The notes: generated from the letters alone by a model not told the origin. Counted from the first letter of the stretch, positions 17,031-24,339 are shown. The stretch: DNA of 25,114 nucleotides from Porphyromonadaceae bacterium UBA4277 (GCA_002395965.1 DGVT01000090.1:8980-34093), one strand, 5' to 3'. Numbers and translations: made by a program.

Positions 17031-17100
17031 TCCTAAAGCTTCCTAGAACTTCCTAGGATTTCCTAAGATCTCCTAAGAATCCCCTAAAAGCTCGTTTACT
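17031..17100. repeat. Tandem decamer array TCCTAAGAAT-type
   Basis: Six 10-base units in exact register: TCCTAAAGCT, TCCTAGAACT, TCCTAGGATT, TCCTAAGATC, TCCTAAGAAT and CCCCTAAAAG (17031-17090). CTCGTTTACT follows, the same octamer family as at 1-40 and 211-289. The array fills almost the whole flavin reductase-thyA gap and ends 10 bases before the thyA start. It may act as an unstructured spacer or a slippage-prone expression modulator. Confidence 0.8.
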
Positions 17101-17110
17101 AAAAAATAAT

Positions 17111-17905
17111 ATGAAACAATACCTCGACCTACTCAATCATGTGATGCAAAACGGCACGTTGAAGACCGACCGCACAGGCACCGGCACCAAGAGCGTGTTC
17201 GGCTACCAGTTGCGCTGCAACCTTGCCGACGGCTTCCCACTGCTCACCACAAAGAAAGTTCACCTCAAGTCGATAATATATGAGTTGTTGTGGTTCTTGC
17301 GCGGCGACACCAACGTGCACTGGCTGCAAGAGCACGGAGTGCGCATCTGGAACGAATGGGCCGATGCCGATGGCAACCTCGGGCCGGTCTATGGGCACCA
17401 GTGGCGCTCATGGCCCGACTATCACGGCGGCACCATCGACCAGATTGCCCAGGTAGTGGAAATGATCAAGACCACGCCCGACAGCCGCCGCCTGCTCGTG
17501 AGTGCATGGAACGTGGCCGAAGTGCCCACCATGAAGTTGCCGCCATGCCACACACTGTTCCAGTTCTATGTGGCCGACGGCAAGCTCAGCCTGCAGCTCT
17601 ACCAGCGCAGTGCCGACCTCTTCCTGGGCGTGCCCTTCAACATCGCCAGTTATGCCTTGCTGCTGATGATGGTGGCACACGTCACGGGGCTCGAGCCCGG
17701 AGAGTTTGTCCACAGCTTCGGCGATGCACACATCTACCTTAACCACTTCGAGCAGGTGCGCGAGCAACTCACCCGCACGCCGCGCCCCCTGCCACGCATG
17801 GTGCTCAACCCCGACGTGAAGAGCATCTTCGACTACCGCTACGAAGACTTCACCATCGAGGGCTATGACCCATACCCAACCATTAAAGCCACAGTAGCAG
17901 TATAA
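17111..17905 (+). CDS. thyA: Thymidylate synthase
   Basis: 264 aa, the same length as E. coli ThyA. It converts dUMP to dTMP using methylene-tetrahydrofolate as both carbon donor and reductant, releasing dihydrofolate. Catalytic Cys146 lies in KLPPCHTLFQFYV. Other family blocks are RTGTGTKSVFGYQLR near the N-terminus, LLWFLRGDTNVHWL, IWNEWADADGNLGPVYGHQW, LYQRSADLFLGVPFNIASYA and FGDAHIYLNH. The C-terminus IKATVAV is the usual cap over the active site. folA follows after 20 bases, the classical pairing that recycles the dihydrofolate. No defects seen. Confidence 0.98.
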   Translation: MKQYLDLLNHVMQNGTLKTDRTGTGTKSVFGYQLRCNLADGFPLLTTKKVHLKSIIYELLWFLRGDTNVHWLQEHGVRIWNEWADADGNLGPVYGHQWRSWPDYHGGTIDQIAQVVEMIKTTPDSRRLLVSAWNVAEVPTMKLPPCHTLFQFYVADGKLSLQLYQRSADLFLGVPFNIASYALLLMMVAHVTGLEPGEFVHSFGDAHIYLNHFEQVREQLTRTPRPLPRMVLNPDVKSIFDYRYEDFTIEGYDPYPTIKATVAV

Positions 17906-17907
17906 AC

Positions 17908-17930
17908 AATTATGAATTACGAATTATGAA
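17908..17930. repeat. 14-base direct repeat spanning the folA start
   Basis: AATTATGAA occurs at 17908-17916 and again at 17922-17930, separated by TTACG, as in AT-rich intergenic repeats of this phylum. The assigned folA ATG (17926) is inside the second copy, so the N-terminal residues of FolA are probably repeat-derived or the real start lies further in. Confidence 0.6.
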
Positions 17931-18513
17931 ATGGGCTAAAGATGATTTAGTTTCAAGTAACACACGCCATGCTACCGACGCTGAAGTGCCCCTTGCACTC
18001 CGCGAGATCGCAGCAATCGCAGTAGTGGCTCAGGACGGAGCCATAGGGCGACGTGGCCACCTGCTGTGCCACCTGCCTGCCGACCTCAAGCACTTCAAGC
18101 AGCTCACCATGGGGCACAGCATAATCATGGGGCGGCGCACCTTCGAGTCATTTCCCAAGGGCGCACTGCCCGGGCGGCAGAACATCGTCATCACCCGCAA
18201 CCAGCACTTCACCGCCCCCGATGTCACAGTTGCCCATAGCGTGGACGAAGCCATCGCTGCCGCCACCATGCCCGGCGAGGTGTTCATAATAGGCGGGGCA
18301 CAGATATATGAAGCCGCCATGCCACTTGTGGGCACGCTACACCTCACCCGGCTCCATGCCACCTTCGACGGTGCCGACGCCTTCTTCCCGGCCATCAACC
18401 CCCACCAGTGGGAAACAACATCCGAAGAGCATCACGACCCCGACGAGCGCAACCCCTACCCCTACTCCTTCGTCACCCTCACACGCATTCGCCCCACCAA
18501 AAGTGCTGTTTAG
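17926..18513 (+). CDS. folA: Dihydrofolate reductase
   Basis: 195 aa from this ATG, against about 160 for most family members. The enzyme reduces dihydrofolate to tetrahydrofolate with NADPH. DHFR homology begins only at about residue 28 (IAAIAVVAQDGAIG). Then come LPADLKHFK (50-58) with the catalytic acid D53, IIMGRRTFESFP, RQNIVITRN, and IIGGAQIYEAAMP. The first 27 residues have no homology I recognise and no other ATG lies in frame before the core. A GTG at residue 21 is an alternative start that would give a normal-length protein. The Trp usually found just before H-L-P (E. coli W22) is Cys48 here, in GHLLCHLPAD. It follows thyA by 20 bases in a likely operon. Confidence 0.93.
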   Translation: MKWAKDDLVSSNTRHATDAEVPLALREIAAIAVVAQDGAIGRRGHLLCHLPADLKHFKQLTMGHSIIMGRRTFESFPKGALPGRQNIVITRNQHFTAPDVTVAHSVDEAIAAATMPGEVFIIGGAQIYEAAMPLVGTLHLTRLHATFDGADAFFPAINPHQWETTSEEHHDPDERNPYPYSFVTLTRIRPTKSAV

Positions 18514-18553
18514 CTGAACTTTTGCCCCTCATTTGCTTAAAAAAAACCACAGA

Positions 18554-18585
18554 TTTGTGGGTAAAAGAAAAAAAAATTAACTTTG
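18554..18585 (+). promoter_or_regulatory. Promoter of the carbohydrate-binding protein/dockerin gene pair
   Basis: TTTG (18554-18557), 20 bases, then TAACTTTG (18578-18585) match the Bacteroidota consensus exactly. The leader before the start at 18647 is about 55 bases and AT-rich. This separates the 18647-20602 unit from folA. Confidence 0.75.
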
Positions 18586-18646
18586 CAGGCATTTTAGGTG
18601 AGTTCTATAAAAAATGTTTTAGTAAAAAATTATACTTACAAATGAT

Positions 18647-20143
18647 ATGAAACGCCAAATTCTCACATCACTCATGGCACTCACTTGCCTCATAATGCTT
18701 CACAGCCAGCAGACGCTGTGGGTGGCTCAGGGGCATGTAAAATATGCCTTCGACACTCAGCAAGTGGGCCAGATGCCGTTTTCGCATGGCGGCGACACAC
18801 TCACCATTCAAAGCAAGGCCTTTGCCGTGGCCGACATCGACAGCATCTATGTGACCGACGACCTCGTCGAAAGCAACACTGTGACAGTGGATTACCAAGA
18901 CAGCGAAGCATGGGTGACCATCGCCGGCAACATTGCATCGGCTCTCACTCCCACTGTGAATGCAGCCAACGTGAGCATGGCTCAGGACACCACATCACAA
19001 TTAGAGGTGTTCTACACACTGAGCGGCACATCGAGCAACGGCTCGTTCTACCACAGCGGCGATTATAAAGCCACCCTCATCCTCAACGGCCTCACGCTCA
19101 CCAGCACCAGCGGGCCGGCCATCAACATCGACGACGGAAAGCGCATCGAAATCCAGCTCGTGGATAGCACAACCACCACGCTGGCCGATGGCGCGAAAGG
19201 CACACACAAGGCGGCATTTGTGGTCGAAGGCCACAGCGAGTTTAAGGGGGCCGGAACGCTCGTGCTCACCGGCAACACCAAGCACGGCTTCAAGAGCGAC
19301 GAATACATGGAGCTCAAGAAGAGCTTCACCGGCCTGATCAGGGTGAAAAATGCCAAGGGCGATGGCGTGAGCATCAACCAATACCTTGAAGTGAAAAGCG
19401 GCAGCATCATTGTTGAAGCCTGCGAAGGCGACGGCATTCAAATTGATGCCAAGACCGACACCACCAAGGAGTTCAACGGTCAGTTCATCATGAGCGGCGG
19501 CCTCATTCAGGTGGCTCAGACGGGCGATGGAGGCAAGGGCATCAAGGTAGAGGCCGATGTGAATATTTCAGACGGCGTCATCGAGCTTACGGCCAATGAC
19601 AACGCTTTAAGCTCTAAGGGCAACATAGTTATCGGCGGCGGAAAGATTTATGCCTACTCGGCTGCTGCCCACGGCATAAGCTCAAGCCTGAATCTGACCA
19701 TTGCCGGCGGCGACATTACCGCCTTTGCCGCCACCACCGTGGGCTACAGCTTGCGCGGGGCCACCAACTTCTACATCACCGGTGGCAATATAGCTGCCGT
19801 GGGAGCTTTAGTGTCAACCCCCAAGACCATCGAGGGCGCTCAACCCGCACTCACCTATCAAGGCACCATCACCAAGACCGACCTTGCACTCACCGATGCC
19901 TCGGGCAATGCCGTAATGGCCTTTGCACAGCAGCGCAGCTACTCATCGAGCAAGAAGCACACCCTGCTGCTGTCGATGCCCACCATCGCTGCAGGCAGTG
20001 CCTACACCCTATGCAACGGTGCCACGCTCGACGCCACAGCCGACAACTGGCATGGCATGTACACCACAGCCACCGGCATCACAGCCACCGGCACGAGCCT
20101 TGCCACCGGCACAGCCGCAGCACCTTATAGCGCAATGCAATAA
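18647..20143 (+). CDS. Exported Cthe_2159-type carbohydrate-binding beta-helix protein (first copy)
   Basis: 498 aa with a signal peptide (MKRQILTSLMALTCLIMLHS). Residues about 21-70 form a small module (LTIQSKAFAVADIDSIYV) also found at the N-terminus of the next gene. From about 115 the protein matches the family of C. thermocellum Cthe_2159 (Pfam PF14262), a right-handed beta-helix that binds acidic polysaccharides and cellulose: GTSSNGSFYHSGDYKATLIL, LNGLTLTSTSGPAINI, GNTKHGFKSDEYMEL, GDGVSINQYLEVKSG, GGKGIKVEADVNISDG. Repeated G-I-K/S and SGG turns mark the coils. It should be on or outside the cell surface. Its partner gene follows by 33 bases, and a second family member lies at 23075-24298. 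No catalytic residues are evident. Confidence 0.85.
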   Translation: MKRQILTSLMALTCLIMLHSQQTLWVAQGHVKYAFDTQQVGQMPFSHGGDTLTIQSKAFAVADIDSIYVTDDLVESNTVTVDYQDSEAWVTIAGNIASALTPTVNAANVSMAQDTTSQLEVFYTLSGTSSNGSFYHSGDYKATLILNGLTLTSTSGPAINIDDGKRIEIQLVDSTTTTLADGAKGTHKAAFVVEGHSEFKGAGTLVLTGNTKHGFKSDEYMELKKSFTGLIRVKNAKGDGVSINQYLEVKSGSIIVEACEGDGIQIDAKTDTTKEFNGQFIMSGGLIQVAQTGDGGKGIKVEADVNISDGVIELTANDNALSSKGNIVIGGGKIYAYSAAAHGISSSLNLTIAGGDITAFAATTVGYSLRGATNFYITGGNIAAVGALVSTPKTIEGAQPALTYQGTITKTDLALTDASGNAVMAFAQQRSYSSSKKHTLLLSMPTIAAGSAYTLCNGATLDATADNWHGMYTTATGITATGTSLATGTAAAPYSAMQ

Positions 20144-20176
20144 ACAACACGTTTAACGACCGACAAATACATCACT

Positions 20177-20602
20177 ATGAAAAAATATATATTACTGCTA
20201 ATCATGGCCATCACGCTTGTCAGCGCACATGCCGAAGGCTACACCTACCTCAACTTCGTGGACAACAACGCCGCCACCACGCAGCTATCGGCCCAAGGGC
20301 TGAAAATCACATTCGACGGTGGCAATGCCATCATCACAGCCGGTGGCGAAACCACCCAGATAGCGCTCTCAACGCTTGATTACATGGAGTTTACCGACAC
20401 CCAGCATCACGAGGGCACCTACGCCACAGGCGACGTGGATGGTAGCGGCATCGTCGATGTGGACGATGTGAATGCCATTATCAACGTCATTCTGGGCAAT
20501 AACGCCATCAGCGACTATAAAGGCAATGCCGACGTGGATGGCAGCGGCATCGTTGACGTGGACGACGTGAATGCTGTTATCAACATCATCCTGAGCATGT
20601 AG
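20177..20602 (+). CDS. Small exported protein with C-terminal dockerin-like domain
   Basis: 141 aa. MKKYILLLIMAITLVSAHA is a signal peptide. Residues about 20-75 hold a short beta module (LKITFDGGNAIITAGGETTQ then IALSTLDYMEF), comparable to the N-terminal module of the preceding protein and common at the ends of exported Prevotella/Muribaculaceae proteins. Residues 85-141 contain two dockerin type I repeats (DVDGSGIVDVDDVNAIINVI and DVDGSGIVDVDDVNAVINII), with Asp/Asn at the Ca-ligand positions, nearly identical to those of the two M6 proteases. The protein therefore has almost nothing besides a signal, a small module and a dockerin: an adaptor-like design. It is co-directional with the carbohydrate-binding gene 33 bases upstream and is followed by a strong hairpin. 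Function unknown. Confidence 0.82.
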   Translation: MKKYILLLIMAITLVSAHAEGYTYLNFVDNNAATTQLSAQGLKITFDGGNAIITAGGETTQIALSTLDYMEFTDTQHHEGTYATGDVDGSGIVDVDDVNAIINVILGNNAISDYKGNADVDGSGIVDVDDVNAVINIILSM

Positions 20603-20631
20603 CAACAGCTTTGATAGTGTGCCCGCACCAC

Positions 20632-20681
20632 AATGCCTGAGTTTTGTCATTCACACTTGCGTGAACACAAACTCAGGCATT
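20632..20681 (+). terminator. Long hairpin after the dockerin gene
   Basis: AATGCCTGAGTTT (20632-20644) pairs perfectly over 13 bp with AAACTCAGGCATT (20669-20681). An inner stem TTCAC/GTGAA (20650-20654 with 20661-20665) folds the loop. It lies 30 bases after the stop at 20602 and before the promoter of the VTC operon. No strong T tract follows, so it may be an mRNA-stabilising end rather than a pure intrinsic terminator. Confidence 0.65.
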
Positions 20682-20720
20682 AGCATTAACTGACCAATTA
20701 GGTTTATTAATTGAAAATTA

Positions 20721-20751
20721 TTGTTATTTTAATACCAATGTAATAATTTTG
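20721..20751 (+). promoter_or_regulatory. Promoter of the VTC-DUF4956-DUF2490 operon
   Basis: TTG (20721-20723), a 20-base spacer and TAATTTTG (20744-20751) match the Bacteroidota consensus. The start codon at 20790 follows after a leader of about 30 bases. Confidence 0.7.
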
Positions 20752-20789
20752 CAACTCTTTTCTCGTTATTATAACAAAAAGCACAAGCA

Positions 20790-21584
20790 ATGCTAAGGCG
20801 TATAATATCACAGTTCGAGCCCATATCACTTGAGCAGATGAGCGGCATCAAGTTGATGAATCGCACCGACACCAAATTCGTGACGTCGGAGCGCCTGCTC
20901 TACGAACTGCTGCAGCTGGCCCACAGCCACTACTACGCCCAGCAGATAGGCGACGAGCGCATAGCTCGCTACTTCACGGCCTATTTCGACACCGTGCCTC
21001 ACGACATGTACATCATGCACCAGAACGGGCACCTCAACCGCCAGAAGGTGCGCATACGCTCCTATGTGGATTCACATCTCGACTTCCTTGAAGTGAAGAC
21101 CAAAGACAACCACGGCCGCACCAAGAAGAAGCGCATCACCATGCAAAACTTCGACGCCGCACATCCGCAACACGACATCCTGTTTCGCCGGCAAGACGAC
21201 GACTTCGTGGCCTACGACGACTTCCTGCGCCAGCACCTGCGGTTTGCGCCCGAGAGTCTCACACAGCAGCTCGAAAACAATTTCAACCGCATCACACTGG
21301 TGAACAAGGCCCGCACCGAGCGGCTCACCATCGACACCGGCTTGCGCTTCTACAACCTGGTGACAGGATGCCGGCGCGACCTCACCGGCCTGGCTATTAT
21401 AGAACTCAAACGCGACGGGCTGCAACCCTCACCCATCCTCGACATGATGCTCGAGCTGCGCATCAAGCCCAGCGGCTTCAGCAAGTACTGCATGGGGCAG
21501 GCACTCACCAACGCCGACCTCAAGCACAACCGCTTCAAGCCGCGCATGCGACTCGTTGAGCGCCTGCTCGGCAACGACACATAG
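20790..21584 (+). CDS. VTC-domain polyphosphate polymerase (triphosphate tunnel metalloenzyme)
   Basis: 264 aa, cytosolic, single VTC domain (Pfam PF09359). The family makes polyphosphate from the gamma-phosphate of ATP inside a beta-barrel tunnel lined with basic and acidic residues. Candidate tunnel residues follow the family pattern: K29 in RTDTKFV, R88 and R90 in KVRIR, E101 and K103 in FLEVKTK, R167 in NNFNRITL, E205 and K207 in AIIELKRDG, and K232 in FSKYCMG. The yeast complex has SPX and membrane domains; here they are absent, and the membrane part may be supplied by the DUF4956 gene 28 bases downstream. In other bacteria such genes often sit with DUF4956, CotH-kinase and Cthe_2159-type genes (recalled). 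The polymer made here could be polyphosphate or another product; no conventional ppk gene lies in the window. Confidence 0.88.
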   Translation: MLRRIISQFEPISLEQMSGIKLMNRTDTKFVTSERLLYELLQLAHSHYYAQQIGDERIARYFTAYFDTVPHDMYIMHQNGHLNRQKVRIRSYVDSHLDFLEVKTKDNHGRTKKKRITMQNFDAAHPQHDILFRRQDDDFVAYDDFLRQHLRFAPESLTQQLENNFNRITLVNKARTERLTIDTGLRFYNLVTGCRRDLTGLAIIELKRDGLQPSPILDMMLELRIKPSGFSKYCMGQALTNADLKHNRFKPRMRLVERLLGNDT

Positions 21585-21612
21585 ACAACGATAAAAATAA
21601 AAACACAATATT

Positions 21613-22308
21613 ATGGATAACGAATTTCTCTCAATGTGCCAGCAACTATTCACCACAGGCATGTTTGGCCACCTATCGGTGACCAGCTTCTTGCTTAACG
21701 TGGTGGTGGTGTGGATCATGGTACACTTCATGTACTACCGCAAGAGCAAGCGGCGCGATTTCTACTTCACCTTCACCCTTTTAGGCGTGGCAATATACCT
21801 GCTCGTCTATTCCATGATCTTCGTGCTCGAAGACATGAAGGGAAAGACCGGCATCGGCATCGGCATCGGCTTGTTTGGCATCTTCAGCATCATGCGCTAT
21901 CGCACCGACGCCATGCCAGTGCGCGAGATGACATATCTGTTCAGCATCATCTGCCTGTCGGTGATCAACGCGCTGGGCTCGGCCATCAGCCTGTATGAGT
22001 CGCTGCTGCCCAACGCCTTCATGCTGCTTGCCATGTTCATGTGCGAGCACTTCCTGCTCAACAAAAACGAGCAGTCAAAGCTCGTGCTTTATGACCGCGT
22101 CAAGCTCATCACACCCGACAAGCGCGAAGAGCTGATTGCCGACTTAAAGAAGCGTCTGGGTCTCGACATAACCAACGTGCATGTGGGCAGCGTAGATTAC
22201 CTGCGCGACACTGCCGTGCTGCGCGTGTTCTATACCGACAAAGGCGACACCGAGACTATCAACAACACCCTTAAAGTGAAACGTGACGAATGGGAAAGCG
22301 TAAATTGA
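21613..22308 (+). CDS. DUF4956 inner-membrane protein
   Basis: 231 aa. Hydrophobic segments at about 22-41, 50-72, 79-94, 106-125 and 130-149 suggest four or five membrane helices. The loop IGIGLFGIFSIMRYRTDAMP (83-102) followed by VREMTYLF is the hallmark of DUF4956. The soluble C-terminal part (about 150-231) is predicted cytosolic. The family has no assigned activity, but its genes repeatedly sit beside VTC-type polymerase genes, so a role in anchoring the polymerase or passing its product across the membrane is a reasonable inference. It lies 28 bases after the VTC gene and overlaps the next gene by 19 bases. Confidence 0.88.
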   Translation: MDNEFLSMCQQLFTTGMFGHLSVTSFLLNVVVVWIMVHFMYYRKSKRRDFYFTFTLLGVAIYLLVYSMIFVLEDMKGKTGIGIGIGLFGIFSIMRYRTDAMPVREMTYLFSIICLSVINALGSAISLYESLLPNAFMLLAMFMCEHFLLNKNEQSKLVLYDRVKLITPDKREELIADLKKRLGLDITNVHVGSVDYLRDTAVLRVFYTDKGDTETINNTLKVKRDEWESVN

Positions 22309-23042
22309 CAACCGCCATCTCGGCACTGCTGATGGCAGCGGCATGCCTGATGCCACTCAACGCACTTGCCGACGACACCGGCCTCATCATCTCGGCCGGT
22401 GCCGAAAAGAAATTAAACAAGCAGGCAAGCATATCGGTTGAAGGCGAGTTCAGGTCTCGCAACGACTTCCGCACGGCCGACCGCCTGTCGCTGTCGCTCA
22501 CAGGGCAATACAAGCTCACGTCGTGGCTGAAGGCCGATGCCGGCTACCAGCTGCTCATCGACAACAACATCCAGAAGCTCAGCCTCAACCCCGAGGGCAC
22601 CTACAACAACTGGCGCCCCAGCTACTGGGCAACAAGGCACCGCGTCTTTGCATCGCTCACGGCATCCTACAAGCTGCAGCGCGTCAGCTTCTCGCTGCGC
22701 GAGCGCTATCGCTACACCTACCGCCCGCAGCACACCACCACACGCTATGACTTCGACAACAGCTGGTGGGAAGACACCGACGTCAGTGCAAAGCACAAGC
22801 ACACCTTGCGGTCGCGACTCAAAATAGACTGGGACATACCCAGCTGCAAGTTCGACCCCTGGGTAAGCGTGGAATTATTTAACTCTCTCTCACTCGACAA
22901 GACACGAATACAGGCCGGTGTTGACTACTCGATAAAGAAGAAACATGCCTTCGAGGTGTTCTACCGTTACCAGATCATCAACGAAGATGATGAGGAAGCC
23001 AATGCCCACTACCTGGGACTGGGCTACAAATTCAAGTTTTAA
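22290..23042 (+). CDS. DUF2490 predicted outer-membrane beta-barrel protein
   Basis: 250 aa. The N-terminus (RKLTTAISALLMAAACLMPL then NALA) is a signal peptide cleaved near residue 27. The mature part is a run of amphipathic strands (SISVEGEFRSRNDF, LSLSLTGQYKLTSWLKADAG, VSFSLRERYRYTYR, TLRSRLKIDWDIP, HAFEVFYRYQIIN) ending in YLGLGYKFKF, whose terminal Phe fits an outer-membrane assembly signal. This matches DUF2490, a small-barrel family of unknown function. The start ATG lies 19 bases inside the DUF4956 gene in another frame, so translation is probably coupled. The operon may thus encode an inner-membrane and an outer-membrane component together. Confidence 0.85.
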   Translation: MGKRKLTTAISALLMAAACLMPLNALADDTGLIISAGAEKKLNKQASISVEGEFRSRNDFRTADRLSLSLTGQYKLTSWLKADAGYQLLIDNNIQKLSLNPEGTYNNWRPSYWATRHRVFASLTASYKLQRVSFSLRERYRYTYRPQHTTTRYDFDNSWWEDTDVSAKHKHTLRSRLKIDWDIPSCKFDPWVSVELFNSLSLDKTRIQAGVDYSIKKKHAFEVFYRYQIINEDDEEANAHYLGLGYKFKF

Positions 23043-23074
23043 CAAGCAGTAAAACCTTTCTTATCTTGCACAAG

Positions 23075-24298
23075 ATGAAGCATCTATCAACATATGCCAC
23101 CGTGGCCCTGCTGGCAATGTGCCTGGCAAGCTGCATCAGCGACAACAGCGACCTCGACACACTCATCAAGCAGTCGGACGAGGCCATACAGCCCATCGAC
23201 ATCAGCTTCGACTACACTACCCTGGTCGAAGCCCCCGACGTGCCCATAACCGACGTTGACGACCCCTACTACAACGACTATGTGGAGAACGACGACTTCG
23301 ACCGCGTGGTCTATATCACCTTCGACGGCGATAACGCTACCGTCGAAAGCCAGTACGACGGCAACACAATCACCGTCGATGGTGCACATGTGACCATCAG
23401 CAACACCAAGGGCCGCATGGACTATGTGCTTCGCGGCACGTCGAGCAATGGGTCGCTGAAAATCTACAGCGAGAACAAGTTCAAGCTCACCCTCGACGGC
23501 GTCACACTCACCAACCCCACCGGGGCACCCATCAACAACCAGTGCGGCAAGTCGCTGTATTTAGTGCTTAACGACGGCACCGAAAACGCCCTCACCGACG
23601 GCACAACCTATACCATCCCTGCCAACGAGCAGATGAAGGGGGCCTTGTTCAGCGAGGGACAGGTGATCGTGAGTGGCACAGGACTGCTCACCGTCAACGC
23701 CCGCGGAGGGCACGGCATTGCCAGCGACGACTACATCCGCTTCCGACCCGGATGCCGACTGATCATTGATGCCGGGGCCGGGCACGGCGTTAAGGCCAAC
23801 GACGGCATCTTCGTCGATGGCGGCGTGCTCAACATCAACGTCACCGGCAACGGCAACAAGGGCCTGAAAAGCGACTTGGACATCGAGATTAATGGCGGAC
23901 GCACGACGGTGATTACCAGCGGCGACACAAAGCTCATCGAACAGACACTCGAAACCATGGCCGACACCAGCAGCTGCGCCGGCATCAAGAGCGATGGCAT
24001 CACCACCATCAATGGCGGCACACTGTGCCTCAAGAGCACCGGCGAGGGCGGAAAGGGCATCAACTCAACAGGCAACCTCACCATCAATGGCGGCATAATA
24101 AAAGTTGTCACTACCGGAAGCAAGCTACTGTCTTCGCCCAAGGGCATCAAGAGTGATGAACAAGTGAACATCAACGGAGGGTCGATCTACAGCTACAGCA
24201 AGGCGGGCACACCCCTCGACGGCATCACCATCAACATTGCGCAAGGCTACACCTCCTACGAGTCAATCAAGCGGCGATTTATTGTCACCTACCCATAG
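23075..24298 (+). CDS. Cthe_2159-type carbohydrate-binding lipoprotein (second copy)
   Basis: 407 aa from the ATG at 23075; an in-frame TTG at 23066 would add three residues but is less likely. The signal ends in a lipobox, LASC, with Cys20 as the lipidated residue. Acidic residues just after it (ISDNSDLD) resemble the surface-export signals of Bacteroidota lipoproteins. The mature protein matches the same beta-helix family as the 18647 gene: GTSSNGSLKIYSENKFKLTL, LDGVTLTNPTGAPINN, ARGGHGIASDDYIRF, AGHGVKANDGIFVDGGVLNI, GNKGLKSDLDIEINGG, GGKGINSTGNLTINGG. It lies 32 bases after the DUF2490 gene and completes the operon. It is expected to bind acidic or cellulose-like polysaccharide, or possibly the product of the system. 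Confidence 0.87.
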   Translation: MKHLSTYATVALLAMCLASCISDNSDLDTLIKQSDEAIQPIDISFDYTTLVEAPDVPITDVDDPYYNDYVENDDFDRVVYITFDGDNATVESQYDGNTITVDGAHVTISNTKGRMDYVLRGTSSNGSLKIYSENKFKLTLDGVTLTNPTGAPINNQCGKSLYLVLNDGTENALTDGTTYTIPANEQMKGALFSEGQVIVSGTGLLTVNARGGHGIASDDYIRFRPGCRLIIDAGAGHGVKANDGIFVDGGVLNINVTGNGNKGLKSDLDIEINGGRTTVITSGDTKLIEQTLETMADTSSCAGIKSDGITTINGGTLCLKSTGEGGKGINSTGNLTINGGIIKVVTTGSKLLSSPKGIKSDEQVNINGGSIYSYSKAGTPLDGITINIAQGYTSYESIKRRFIVTYP

Positions 24299-24339
24299 CC
24301 CGTGGCGTGAGACATCGCAGTCATGTCGCAATTAACCAG

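Noticed and set aside
18647..20602. One frameshifted gene encoding a beta-helix protein with a dockerin tail
   Set aside because: The second gene has its own start and a clear signal peptide, and the first ends with a normal stop 33 bases before, so two separate genes are more likely.
23066..23074. TTG start adding three residues to the lipoprotein
   Set aside because: The ATG at 23075 gives a normal lipoprotein signal peptide, and the extra residues add nothing recognisable.
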